From NCBI GenBank assembly GCA_038210135.1, contig JBBQWZ010000031.1, positions 1-64,000 of the forward strand: DNA of 64,000 nt. Direction: 5' to 3'. Source of the stretch: JBBQWZ01 sp038210135 (GTDB lineage Bacteria; Acidobacteriota; Terriglobia; Bryobacterales; Bryobacteraceae). The notes beneath the pieces are model-generated. The model was not told the origin of the DNA and did no database searches. It saw only the letters and a list, made by a program, of their open reading frames with translations. The position numbers and the translations under genes were made by a program. Positions 1 to 7,908 of the stretch are shown in pieces (positions within the stretch are counted from its first letter, which is position 1; each line of letters opens with the position of its first letter).

Positions 1-140
1 CGCCCTTGGAAAACGCTCCCGCGTTTCCCACATTCCCACAGCGCCTACGATTGCTTCTTTCCTCAAACAAAAAAGAAAGACTCCAGCCTCACCCACCCTC
101 AACGCCCCGCTTCAGGCTCATCCTTCGATGAGAAAATGCT

Positions 141-2201
141 ATGCATCGCGTATTATGTTTGGTCTTTTTTGCTGTCTTTTCCATGCAGGCGCAGAAGACG
201 TTCGACGTCCAGGCACTGCTGCAAATCCAGCGGATCGGCGATCCACAGCTTTCGCCGGACGGCAAAACGGTCGCTTTCACGGTGCAGACCGTAGACATCG
301 AAAAGAATACCAAACCGCAGCAAATCTGGACCGTTGGTCTGAATGGGGGGAGTCCGCGCCAGATTACGACCGAAGGCAGCAACGAACGGCCGCGCTGGAT
401 GCCGGATTCGAAGCGTCTGGCTTTTATCTCGAACCGCGGCGATGCGTCGCAGGTCTGGTCGCAGGTTTGGTCGCAGGTTTGGATGATGGACCCCGACGGC
501 GGAAATCAGCGCGCGATCACCAAGCTTCCCACCGAGGCGAGCGGCGTCAGCATTTCGCCGGACGGCAAGAAGATGGTGTTCCTGAGCGAAGTGTATCCCG
601 AGTGCGCGACCGACGCGAATTATGACGAAGCCTGCAACAAGACTCATCTGGACACGGACGCGAAGAACAAGATGAAGGCCCGCGTGATTACCAGCCTGCT
701 GTATAGGCACTGGAATCAATGGCAGGGTCCGCGGCGGCAGCACATTCTTTCGGCGAATATAGACGGAACCAACATCCACGATCTGACGCCTGGGAAGGGA
801 CAGGCTCCGCCATTTTCGCTCGGCGGACCGGACGATTACGTGATCTCGCCGGATTCGAAAGAGGTCGCCTACGTCGCAAACGTCGAGGCGGATCCCGCCA
901 CCAGCACCAACTCCGATATTTTCAACATCGCCATCGAAGGCGGAGAGTCGGCGCGAGTGACGACGGGCCTCGGTGCTGACGTCAGCCCACTGTATTCGCC
1001 CGATGGCAGGTACATCGCGTTCCGCTCGCAGTCGCGCGCCGGCTACGAATCCGACCGCTGGCGCCTGATCGTTGCTGAGCGCGGAAGTTGGCGGTCCACC
1101 GTCTTGACGGAGGGTCTGGATCGCAATGTCCTGGGTATGACGTGGCTGCCCGATTCTTCGCGGCTCGCGTTTGTCCTCGAAGATCGCGGCCGGCACAATC
1201 TTCACATGATCGCGGTCGGCGGCGGCGCAACGCGCGCCATCGTGACCGAGTCTTCGAGCTTAGACGATGTTCAATTCACCAAAGACAGCCGGACCATGCT
1301 TTATACGGAGTCGAGCGGATCGCGTCCGGCGGAGATTTTCCGCGCCAGTTCAAGCGGCGGCGTGCCGATCGCGTTGACGCACCTGAACGACGATTTCCTT
1401 TCCAGCTACTCGCTTGGCAAGTACGAAGAAATCAGCGTCGAGGGCGCCGAGAAAGCGAAGATTTCGAGCTTCGTTTTGAAACCGCCAGGGTTCCAGGAGA
1501 AGCGCAAGTATCCGGTGCTGTTCCTGATTCACGGCGGTCCGCAGGGGGCGTGGGGCGAGCAGTGGGGCTATCGCTGGAATCCGCAGGTGTTCGCGAATGC
1601 GGGCTTCGTCGTGGTGATGCCGAATCCGCGGGGCTCGACCGGCTACGGCCAGAAATTCACCGACGACATTAATCAGGATTGGGGCGGCAAGCCGTACGAC
1701 GACATCATGTCCACGGTCGAATACATTGCGACCCAGCCCTACGCGGACGCCGACCGTTTCGCCGCCGCCGGTGGCAGCTATGGCGGCTACATGGTCGATT
1801 GGATGCTCGGGCATACGACGCGCTTCAAGGCTTTCGTTTCGCACGCCGGAGTCTACGATCTGCGCAGCATGGCGGCCGAGACGGAAGAAACCTGGTTCCC
1901 GCTGTGGGAGTTCAAGGGCATGCCCTGGGACAACCCGGACCTGTATCAGAAGTGGTCGCCGAGCAGCTTCGTGCAGAGCTTCAAGACTCCGACGCTGGTG
2001 TTCCACGGCGAGCTGGATTACCGCGTTCCGGTGGGTCAGGGGTTGCAATTGTACACGGGACTTCAACTGCAAAAGGTACCGTCGAAGATGATCCTGTTCC
2101 CGGATGAAGGGCACTGGATCGGCAAGCCGCAGAATAGCGTTTTCTGGTACACGCAGTTCACCGAGTGGATCAAAGAGTGGACGGCGAAGAAGGAAAAATA
2201 A
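141..2201 (+). CDS. Secreted S9 family serine peptidase (prolyl oligopeptidase/acylaminoacyl-peptidase type)
   Basis: The 686-residue product starts with a short hydrophobic signal peptide (MHRVLCLVFFAVFSMQAQ), so it is probably exported. The N-terminal part has repeated 'LSPDGK/SPDSK' blades of a WD40-like/TolB beta-propeller. The C-terminal 260 residues are an alpha/beta hydrolase with the catalytic triad visible as Ser546 (GGSYGGYM), Asp626 (GELDYRVP) and His658 (DEGHWI). Length and domain order fit S9 peptidases that cut short peptides after gating through the propeller. A 12-bp tandem repeat inserts SQVW three times near residue 105. Its stop lies 3 bp from the convergent cinA stop. Substrate is unknown. 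The family call is very secure. Confidence 0.93.
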   Translation: MHRVLCLVFFAVFSMQAQKTFDVQALLQIQRIGDPQLSPDGKTVAFTVQTVDIEKNTKPQQIWTVGLNGGSPRQITTEGSNERPRWMPDSKRLAFISNRGDASQVWSQVWSQVWMMDPDGGNQRAITKLPTEASGVSISPDGKKMVFLSEVYPECATDANYDEACNKTHLDTDAKNKMKARVITSLLYRHWNQWQGPRRQHILSANIDGTNIHDLTPGKGQAPPFSLGGPDDYVISPDSKEVAYVANVEADPATSTNSDIFNIAIEGGESARVTTGLGADVSPLYSPDGRYIAFRSQSRAGYESDRWRLIVAERGSWRSTVLTEGLDRNVLGMTWLPDSSRLAFVLEDRGRHNLHMIAVGGGATRAIVTESSSLDDVQFTKDSRTMLYTESSGSRPAEIFRASSSGGVPIALTHLNDDFLSSYSLGKYEEISVEGAEKAKISSFVLKPPGFQEKRKYPVLFLIHGGPQGAWGEQWGYRWNPQVFANAGFVVVMPNPRGSTGYGQKFTDDINQDWGGKPYDDIMSTVEYIATQPYADADRFAAAGGSYGGYMVDWMLGHTTRFKAFVSHAGVYDLRSMAAETEETWFPLWEFKGMPWDNPDLYQKWSPSSFVQSFKTPTLVFHGELDYRVPVGQGLQLYTGLQLQKVPSKMILFPDEGHWIGKPQNSVFWYTQFTEWIKEWTAKKEK
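447..482 (+). repeat. Three tandem copies of a 12-bp unit inside the S9 peptidase gene
   Basis: Unit 1 is TCGCAGGTCTGG and units 2 and 3 are TCGCAGGTTTGG, directly abutting and in frame, giving S-Q-V-W three times. Copies 2 and 3 are identical, which suggests recent slippage or duplication. Confidence 0.9.
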
Positions 2202-2204
2202 GGC

Positions 2205-3443
2205 TTACTTCGCGGCGAGGGAGCGGCGGATCAGGTCCAGTGCGGTGATGACGGCGAGTCCGCGGATGCGCTCGCGATCGCCGGGAAATCGCACACGCCG
2301 GACTTCGAGGACACCGGGTCCCGCGCATCCGATATAGACGGTGCCGACGGGCGTCGCGTCGCTTGTACTTGGTCCGGCATAGCCGGTGACGGACAGCGCC
2401 CAGGTGGATCCGGTCTTCTGGCGCGCGCCTTCGGCCATGGCTCGCGCGGTCTCTTCGCTGACCGCCGTATGCGCGTCCAGCAATTCCCGGCTGATGCCGA
2501 GCATCGCAGTTTTCATCGCTTCGGTGTAGGTCTGAAAGCCACCGAGGAAATAGTCGGAGCTTCCGGCGACGCTGGTGATCCGCGCGCCGAGCAGTCCGCC
2601 AGTGCAGCTTTCGGCGACCGACAGCGTTTCGCCGCGCGCACGCAAGGCATCGCCGACTACCTTTTCGAGCGAGTCGCCGGTGAAGGAATAAATGCGGTCG
2701 CCGAGCAGCTTCTCAATCGGCGGACCCACTTCCTCAAGCAGGGCTTCGGCCTCTTCGGGCGTGTCGCAGCGGGCGCGCAAATGGATGTGCACGTCGCCGG
2801 GCGACGCAAGAATGGTCGTAACCGGGTTTGTGTATTTCGTGTAGATCGGGGCGATGAGGGCGTCGAGGTCGGACTCGCCGATTCCGGTGGTGCGGTAGAA
2901 GCGCGTTCGGATCACCTGTTTCGGCAAGCGCGCTTCGAGGCGCGGCGCGCACTCTTTAAGGAAGAGCGGTTTCAGCTCGCCGGGCGGTCCGGGGAGCAGA
3001 ATGACCACGCAGGTGGGCGTTTCGATCCATTGACCCGGAGCGGTGCCGCGCGGATTTTCGAGGATCGTCGCGCCGGTCAGGACATACGCCTGGCGCTTGT
3101 TGATCTCCGCCATCTTGCGGCCGAACAGGCGGAAGCGCTCTTCGATTCCGTCGCAAATGGCCTGGCTGAAAACCTGTTCGACGCCAAGGGCGGCGGCCGC
3201 CGCGTCGCGCGTGACGTCGTCCTCAGTGGGGCCCAGGCCGCCGGTCAGAACGACAAGCGCCGATCGCTCGAGCGCCGTTTTGATGGTGGAGGTCAGCAGC
3301 GCGCGTTCGTCGCCGACGATGGATTTGCGAACGACTTCGACACCGAGCACATTCAACTGGTCGGTGAGCCATAGCGAGTTGGTATCGATTTTTTCGGGCG
3401 TCAGCAGTTCGCTGCCGACCGCGATGATTTCCGCGTCTGGCAT
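2205..3443 (-). CDS. cinA: CinA family protein (MoaB-like domain plus NMN deamidase domain)
   Basis: A 412-residue protein, the usual length for two-domain CinA. The N-terminal half begins MPDAEIIAVGSELL and contains GGLGPTEDD, the molybdopterin-binding-like (COG1058) nucleotide pyrophosphatase domain. The C-terminal part has SVAESCTGG and VTGYAGP, typical of the PncC-type nicotinamide mononucleotide deamidase domain. In known relatives these domains recycle NAD-derived pyridine nucleotides. I chose the ATG at 3443 over an upstream in-frame ATG because the upstream one would overlap the preceding gene and adds residues without homology character. The gene follows the propeller gene by 10 bp and ends the minus-strand run that includes pgpA and rimO. 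Confidence 0.93.
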   Translation of the reverse strand: MPDAEIIAVGSELLTPEKIDTNSLWLTDQLNVLGVEVVRKSIVGDERALLTSTIKTALERSALVVLTGGLGPTEDDVTRDAAAAALGVEQVFSQAICDGIEERFRLFGRKMAEINKRQAYVLTGATILENPRGTAPGQWIETPTCVVILLPGPPGELKPLFLKECAPRLEARLPKQVIRTRFYRTTGIGESDLDALIAPIYTKYTNPVTTILASPGDVHIHLRARCDTPEEAEALLEEVGPPIEKLLGDRIYSFTGDSLEKVVGDALRARGETLSVAESCTGGLLGARITSVAGSSDYFLGGFQTYTEAMKTAMLGISRELLDAHTAVSEETARAMAEGARQKTGSTWALSVTGYAGPSTSDATPVGTVYIGCAGPGVLEVRRVRFPGDRERIRGLAVITALDLIRRSLAAK

Positions 3444-3453
3444 GATGTTGGCG

Positions 3454-4494
3454 TTAGAAAGGCTTTTGTCCGGCGATTCCGGCATCGACGCGATAGAGCG
3501 CGTTGTTGGTTGAGACAATCACCGAGCGCGACGGCGAAAATGCCAGTCCGACGATACCGGGTCCCGATAGAAACAGCTCGGCACTGCGATCCACGCCGAT
3601 GCGGACCACGCCACGCCGTCCGCCGAGTGAAGCGGCCACATACAGGCGTCCTTCGGAATCGAACGCCAGGCCCTGTGGACGGCCGAGCCCGCGGAAATAG
3701 ATCTCGGGCTCGCCGGCCGGCGAAATCCGCTGCACGCAATCGAAGCTCGAAGTCGTCGGACCGGTCACGTACAAATAGCCGTCGGTTCCGAAGGCTAGGT
3801 GATACGCGGCGATCGAAGGCTCGATGGTGGCAAAGACGTAAATCTGACGATTGCGCGCGATCTTGAAAATCGTCCCGCTGCGATCGCCGACGTAGAGATT
3901 CTCCTCGCCGTCGAAGCAGATCCCGGTCGCGACGCCCATACCCTCGACGTACACCGATACGTTGCCGGAGGGTGTCACCTGATATACGATGCCGTCATAG
4001 CGGCTCGACACGTACATCAGGCCGTCCGCGTCAAAACAGATTCCGGTAGCGTTCATGATGTCGCTCACGAACGGCTTCGGCGTGTAATTCAGGTCGATCT
4101 TGTAGACCGACACCGGGGTTTTCTGACCACGCGATCCACTGAAGGACGCGTAGATGTTCCCGAATCCGTCGACTGCGGGATTCGCCACCGGGTGGAGATT
4201 ATCCGCGATCTGAATTCCGATGTCGCAGGTCCATGGCAGCGAGGAACGGTCGTCGTGTGAGAGCACAAGATCGCCACTCGATGAGCCTTCGGGAACACGG
4301 ACTACGACAAACGATTCCGATCCGATCACGATGGGCGCGGCGACCTCGCCGATCACGACCTTGGGGCGCTCGGATCGGGCCAGGCTCTTGCCGTGGATTT
4401 GAAACTCCCCGCCGGGAATCGCTGCCTTCGGATGTACGGTCGTGATGAGTGGAGTGCCTTCCGGCACTGCTTGGGGTTGCTTACGAATTGCCAT
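3454..4494 (-). CDS. IPT/TIG domain plus NHL/SMP-30-like beta-propeller protein
   Basis: The 346-residue product starts with a TIG/IPT-like Ig fold (about residues 15-90, with PGGEFQIHGKSL) followed by a beta-propeller built of repeats such as ATGICFDADGLMYVSSR and ATGICFDGEENLYVGDR. No signal peptide is evident, so it may be cytoplasmic. The start at 4494 leaves 2 bp after the pgpA stop; an in-frame ATG at 4512 would overlap pgpA by 16 bp. It sits between pgpA and cinA, two housekeeping genes often found close together, which makes this insertion unusual. No catalytic residues or substrate can be named from sequence. Confidence 0.78.
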   Translation of the reverse strand: MAIRKQPQAVPEGTPLITTVHPKAAIPGGEFQIHGKSLARSERPKVVIGEVAAPIVIGSESFVVVRVPEGSSSGDLVLSHDDRSSLPWTCDIGIQIADNLHPVANPAVDGFGNIYASFSGSRGQKTPVSVYKIDLNYTPKPFVSDIMNATGICFDADGLMYVSSRYDGIVYQVTPSGNVSVYVEGMGVATGICFDGEENLYVGDRSGTIFKIARNRQIYVFATIEPSIAAYHLAFGTDGYLYVTGPTTSSFDCVQRISPAGEPEIYFRGLGRPQGLAFDSEGRLYVAASLGGRRGVVRIGVDRSAELFLSGPGIVGLAFSPSRSVIVSTNNALYRVDAGIAGQKPF

Positions 4495-4496
4495 AC

Positions 4497-4964
4497 TCAG
4501 ACTAGATTCCACCAGCCTAGCAGACGCAGCAGAACGGCCCCGTAGACGCCCGCTAGAATGTCATCCATCACCACGCCCCAGCCCTCGGGAAGTTTTTCGA
4601 GCTTGCGGATCGGATAGGGTTTCCAAATGTCGAAGAGGCGGAAAAGCACGAACGCGGCGAGAAACGATTTCCAGTTGAGCGTCGCTGCGCCGACCAGGGT
4701 TACCCACTGGCCCAGCACTTCATCGACGACCACGATTTGCGGATCCTTCAAGTTTCGGTCGCGCGAGACACGCGTTGACGCCCACACGCCGGGAAGAAAC
4801 AATCCCGCCGCCATCAGGCCGATGCCGAGTTGGCAGATTCCCAGGTAGGAATGCAGCGCGACGGCGATGAGAATTGCCGCCACCGAGCCCGCGGTTCCGG
4901 GTGCGGGAAGAAATCCGGCACCGAACCAGGTGCCGATCAGCGCCGCGGCGCGGCTACTCGCCAT
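4497..4964 (-). CDS. pgpA: Phosphatidylglycerophosphatase A
   Basis: A 155-residue integral membrane protein with the PgpA hallmarks: GTWFGAGFLPAPGTAGS at the N-terminus, VVDEVLGQW in the middle, and FRLFDIWKPYP followed by GWGVVMDDILAG. It dephosphorylates phosphatidylglycerophosphate to phosphatidylglycerol in the inner membrane. Three to four hydrophobic segments are visible. The ATG overlaps the end of yacG by 11 bp, indicating translational coupling. It lies downstream of rimO and upstream of cinA, a grouping seen in many bacteria. Call is secure. Confidence 0.95.
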   Translation of the reverse strand: MASSRAAALIGTWFGAGFLPAPGTAGSVAAILIAVALHSYLGICQLGIGLMAAGLFLPGVWASTRVSRDRNLKDPQIVVVDEVLGQWVTLVGAATLNWKSFLAAFVLFRLFDIWKPYPIRKLEKLPEGWGVVMDDILAGVYGAVLLRLLGWWNLV

Positions 4965-5133
4965 CGTCGTCCAAGTCTTCCTCCAGATCGCCGCGGCCGG
5001 GCCGGGCCGGCGTCGAAATCACGTATTTTTCCATCGCCCAGTTTCCCAGGTCGATCAGTTTGCACCGCTCCGAGCAGAAGGGCATAAACGGATCGGTACG
5101 GGCGACCTCTTTTTTGCAGATCGGGCACAACAT
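4954..5133 (-). CDS. yacG: YacG-like zinc-finger protein (DNA gyrase inhibitor family)
   Basis: A 59-residue protein that is easily missed because of its size. Translation gives four zinc-ligand cysteines at positions 3, 6, 20 and 24 in CPIC and FCSERC, followed by KLIDLGNWA, the signature order of YacG, and an acidic tail (EEDLDDDGE). In E. coli YacG binds GyrB and inhibits gyrase; here the function is inferred from the family only. The ATG at 5133 lies 12 bp after the rimO stop and the stop codon overlaps the pgpA start, so it is in the same transcript. A 63-residue ORF in another frame over the same bases (4937-5128) lacks these motifs. Confidence 0.9.
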   Translation of the reverse strand: MLCPICKKEVARTDPFMPFCSERCKLIDLGNWAMEKYVISTPARPGRGDLEEDLDDDGE

Positions 5134-5145
5134 AAGTCGGTTATT

Positions 5146-6558
5146 TTATCGGCTGACGGGGGCGGTTTGCGGACGCGCCATCGGCAGGATCTGAAGCAGC
5201 TGCTGCGCGGGAGGCGGCGGCTCCAGGGGAGCCTCGTCGATCAAGCCGCCGACCAGGTCGTAGTCATGCGCGTCGGTGATCCGCATGCGTCGAATCTGCC
5301 CGGCTCGCGGCGTTTCGTCGTTCGTGTCGTTGACGTAGCAAATGCCGTCGATCTCGGGGGCCTGCGTGGACATGCGGGCCTGCCACAGCAGATCCGTCTC
5401 GGCCGAAGGACCTTCGAGCAGCACGGAAACTTCCTTGCCGATCATCTGGCGATTCCGCTTGCGCGAAATCTTCCGCTGCAGCGCCATCAGAGAACGCTTG
5501 CGGTTGTAAATATCTTTGGCGCCGACCTTCGCGTCGAGCGTAAAGCTGGCGCTGGTATCTTCATCCGAGTACGCGAACACGCCCAAACGGTCGAACTGCG
5601 CGGCTTCGACGAATTGGCACAGCGTGTCGAAATCAGCGGCGGTTTCGCCGGGAAATCCAACGATCATCGAGGTGCGGATCGCGACGCCAGGAATCGACTG
5701 GCGAATCTTTTCGAGCAGCTTCAGAAAAATATCGCCATTCGCACCGCGCTTCATGCGCTTCAACACCGGACCCGCCGCGTGCTGCAGCGGCATGTCGATG
5801 TACTTGACCAGCGACGCGTGTTCGGCGATCGTATCGAGCAGCTTCTGCGTCACCTTGTTCGGATAACAGTACAGGAAGCGAACCCACTTCTCGAACGGCG
5901 TCTCGATCTGGGCCAGTCGCGCCATCAGGGTGGCGAGTCCGTCTTTCAGGCCCAGATCCTCGCCGTAGCAGGTGGTGTCCTGGCCGATCAGATTGATTTC
6001 GCGCACACCTTGGCTGAACAGCTTGGTGGCTTCGTTAACGACGGATTCAAATCGGCGGCTGCGGAATTTTCCGCGATACTGCGGAATCACGCAGAAGGTA
6101 CAGGGATGATCGCAGCCCTCCGCGATCTTGATATAGGCATAATGACGCGGCGTCGAGAGCACGCGCGGCGTCAGGTCGTGATAGAGGTACGGCTCTTCGC
6201 CAGCCAGCGGCTCGACGCCTTCGCAAAGCGCGGAGATCTTTTCGAGCTCGTTGGTGCCAATGATCGCGTCGATTTCCGGCAGCTGCTTCTGAATATCGCC
6301 GCGATAGCGTTCGACCAGGCAGCCCGCCACAATCAGCTTCTGCGCGCGCCCGGTCTTCTTGTACTGCGCCATCTCGAGAATGGTTTCGACCGATTCTTCT
6401 TTCGCCAGATCGATGAAGCTGCAGGTATTCACGACGATGACGTCCGCCGTCGATGGATCCGGCGTCAACACGTGGCCGTTAGCGACCAGTTGACCCATCA
6501 TCACCTCGGTATCGACGAGATTCTTAGGGCATCCGAGACTGACAAAACCGACTTTCAT
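5146..6558 (-). CDS. rimO: Ribosomal protein S12 methylthiotransferase RimO
   Basis: A 470-residue radical SAM enzyme. The N-terminal UPF0004 domain supplies Cys10, Cys46 and Cys80 for the auxiliary cluster (LGCPKN, VNTCSF, VAGCL). The radical SAM motif CDHPCTFC gives Cys149, Cys153 and Cys156. A TRAM domain follows (about 375-440). The N-terminus MKVGFVSLGCPKNLVDTE matches RimO rather than MiaB. It adds a methylthio group to the conserved aspartate of ribosomal protein S12. About 25 residues past the TRAM domain are proline-rich and unremarkable. It is the fourth gene of the minus-strand run from the TIGR03437 gene. Confidence 0.95.
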   Translation of the reverse strand: MKVGFVSLGCPKNLVDTEVMMGQLVANGHVLTPDPSTADVIVVNTCSFIDLAKEESVETILEMAQYKKTGRAQKLIVAGCLVERYRGDIQKQLPEIDAIIGTNELEKISALCEGVEPLAGEEPYLYHDLTPRVLSTPRHYAYIKIAEGCDHPCTFCVIPQYRGKFRSRRFESVVNEATKLFSQGVREINLIGQDTTCYGEDLGLKDGLATLMARLAQIETPFEKWVRFLYCYPNKVTQKLLDTIAEHASLVKYIDMPLQHAAGPVLKRMKRGANGDIFLKLLEKIRQSIPGVAIRTSMIVGFPGETAADFDTLCQFVEAAQFDRLGVFAYSDEDTSASFTLDAKVGAKDIYNRKRSLMALQRKISRKRNRQMIGKEVSVLLEGPSAETDLLWQARMSTQAPEIDGICYVNDTNDETPRAGQIRRMRITDAHDYDLVGGLIDEAPLEPPPPAQQLLQILPMARPQTAPVSR

Positions 6559-6612
6559 GATGGGAAGAGCAGGGGTTGGAACCGCTGGGAGAGACCTCTT
6601 CAGGATAGCATC

Positions 6613-7032
6613 TCAGCCGAAGAATCGACGATCATTCGCGGTCGCGATGATGGGATCGTACTTGTAGCCGAACAGCTTTTTCGAGTAGGGAAGATAAATC
6701 GCGATCGATTCGCCGTTGCGGTGCTCGAGAACAACAGTGATCGAATCCTTCTTCCTACCACCGCCGCCGGCGATCGAAACCCGACCGTCGTAGCAGATCG
6801 CCACCGCATCCGCTTCGCCGCGCGACGTGACGCCTACGATGATCTCGGCAAGCTCCTTGATCAGTGCATCCGCCGACGGCTTGTCATCGCCGGAATGGAC
6901 TGCGAGCGGCGCAATCCGGCCACCCTCCAGCACTGTCGCTGCGAAAGGAAAAAAGCTGCCGTTCTTTTTCAATTGCGATTGAGCAAAACCAAGGCAAAAG
7001 TCGACAAGCTGATCGAGGTCGGGGTGCGCCAT
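6613..7032 (-). CDS. Hypothetical protein, 139 aa
   Basis: I do not recognise this family. The protein is soluble, with no signal peptide or membrane segment. It begins MAHPDLDQLVDFCLGFAQ, has a Gly-rich turn (AGGGGRKKD) near residue 92, and ends with a charged tail after YLPYSKKLFGYKYDP. The alternating hydrophobic pattern (VAICYDGRVSI, ITVVLEHR, SIAIYLPYS) suggests a small alpha+beta fold. It lies 12 bp downstream of galT and 54 bp upstream of rimO on the same strand, so it is very likely expressed with them. The in-frame start, spacing and codon use make it a real gene. Confidence 0.7.
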   Translation of the reverse strand: MAHPDLDQLVDFCLGFAQSQLKKNGSFFPFAATVLEGGRIAPLAVHSGDDKPSADALIKELAEIIVGVTSRGEADAVAICYDGRVSIAGGGGRKKDSITVVLEHRNGESIAIYLPYSKKLFGYKYDPIIATANDRRFFG

Positions 7033-7044
7033 CCGAATCCCTGG

Positions 7045-7902
7045 CTAGAGGACGATCGCGCGCATCCGCTCCGCCGTCTCGGCCGCGAGCGTGTCATTTA
7101 ACCAAGTGCCGTAGCCGCTCTCGCACGACGCCGCGTATTTCAGTTTCGTCGCCGACCGCATCAGCGGCAAAAATTCGACGCGCAAATGCGTGGACTGCTG
7201 CACCAACATCATCAAGGGCATCGGAGCCTCATACAATGCGTCGTACTTTCGCCGCATCAAACGAATCAGCGATGCCAGTTCCGCGCGTTCTTGAGAAGCT
7301 AACTCGGATAACCGCACGCGATGGTTTCGCGCCGTGATGTGCGTTTCGGACGGATACCGACCGAACGATGGAGCGAAGGCGCAAAAGCTGCTGGTCTCCG
7401 CAATCACCAGCGGACCCGCCAGGGCTTCGATCCGGACGACGTCGCAGCCCGGGCAGACCGCCGACTTCGCAGCTTGCGCCAATTCGATTTCGATGAAGGC
7501 CGGCAAAAAATGAAAGGCGTACAGTTGGCCGTGTGGGTGGGGCATGGTGACGCCGACGGCTTCCCCTTGATTCTCAAACACGCCGCAGTACCGGACGCCG
7601 GGCCGACGTTCGTACTCCGCGCACCGTTCCGCCCAAAGATCCACGATGGCGCGCCATCGCTCCTCCGGCAGCTCGGACGGCAAGCGGTTGTGCTCGGAGC
7701 TATACAGGACGACTTCGCACGCGCCGGGCGGATCGAATGCCGGATAGTCGTTGGGATAGACCAGGACGTCGTAAGCATCCGGCACGTGGCCGGATCCCGG
7801 ACAGAAGGGACACCAGTCCAGCGGATTCTGCGGACGCTGCTGGCGGTTCGTCGAAACCACCACCCACTGGCCCAGGTACGGATGCCAGCGGAGCTCGCTC
7901 AT
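7045..7902 (-). CDS. galT: Galactose-1-phosphate uridylyltransferase
   Basis: A 285-residue member of the GalT branch of the HIT superfamily. The N-terminus MSELRWHPYLGQWVVVS is typical, CPFC (Cys31, Cys34) begins the zinc site, and HPHGQ carries the nucleophile His124, preceded by FENQGEAVG. It exchanges UMP between UDP-glucose and galactose-1-phosphate in the Leloir pathway. At 285 residues it is shorter than the roughly 340-residue E. coli enzyme, lacking part of the C-terminus as several bacterial forms do. It follows the TIGR03437 gene by 6 bp. No galK or galE is nearby. Confidence 0.9.
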   Translation of the reverse strand: MSELRWHPYLGQWVVVSTNRQQRPQNPLDWCPFCPGSGHVPDAYDVLVYPNDYPAFDPPGACEVVLYSSEHNRLPSELPEERWRAIVDLWAERCAEYERRPGVRYCGVFENQGEAVGVTMPHPHGQLYAFHFLPAFIEIELAQAAKSAVCPGCDVVRIEALAGPLVIAETSSFCAFAPSFGRYPSETHITARNHRVRLSELASQERAELASLIRLMRRKYDALYEAPMPLMMLVQQSTHLRVEFLPLMRSATKLKYAASCESGYGTWLNDTLAAETAERMRAIVL

Positions 7903-7908
7903 CGGCTC

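Noticed and set aside
153..1205. 350-aa open frame on the minus strand
   Set aside because: It is antisense to the S9 peptidase propeller; Arg-rich, no motif.
4867..7101. 744-aa open frame on the plus strand
   Set aside because: It is antisense to pgpA, yacG, rimO and the 139-aa gene, which have clear family motifs. Its own sequence has no recognisable domain and is Arg/His/Ala-rich as expected for a mirrored frame.
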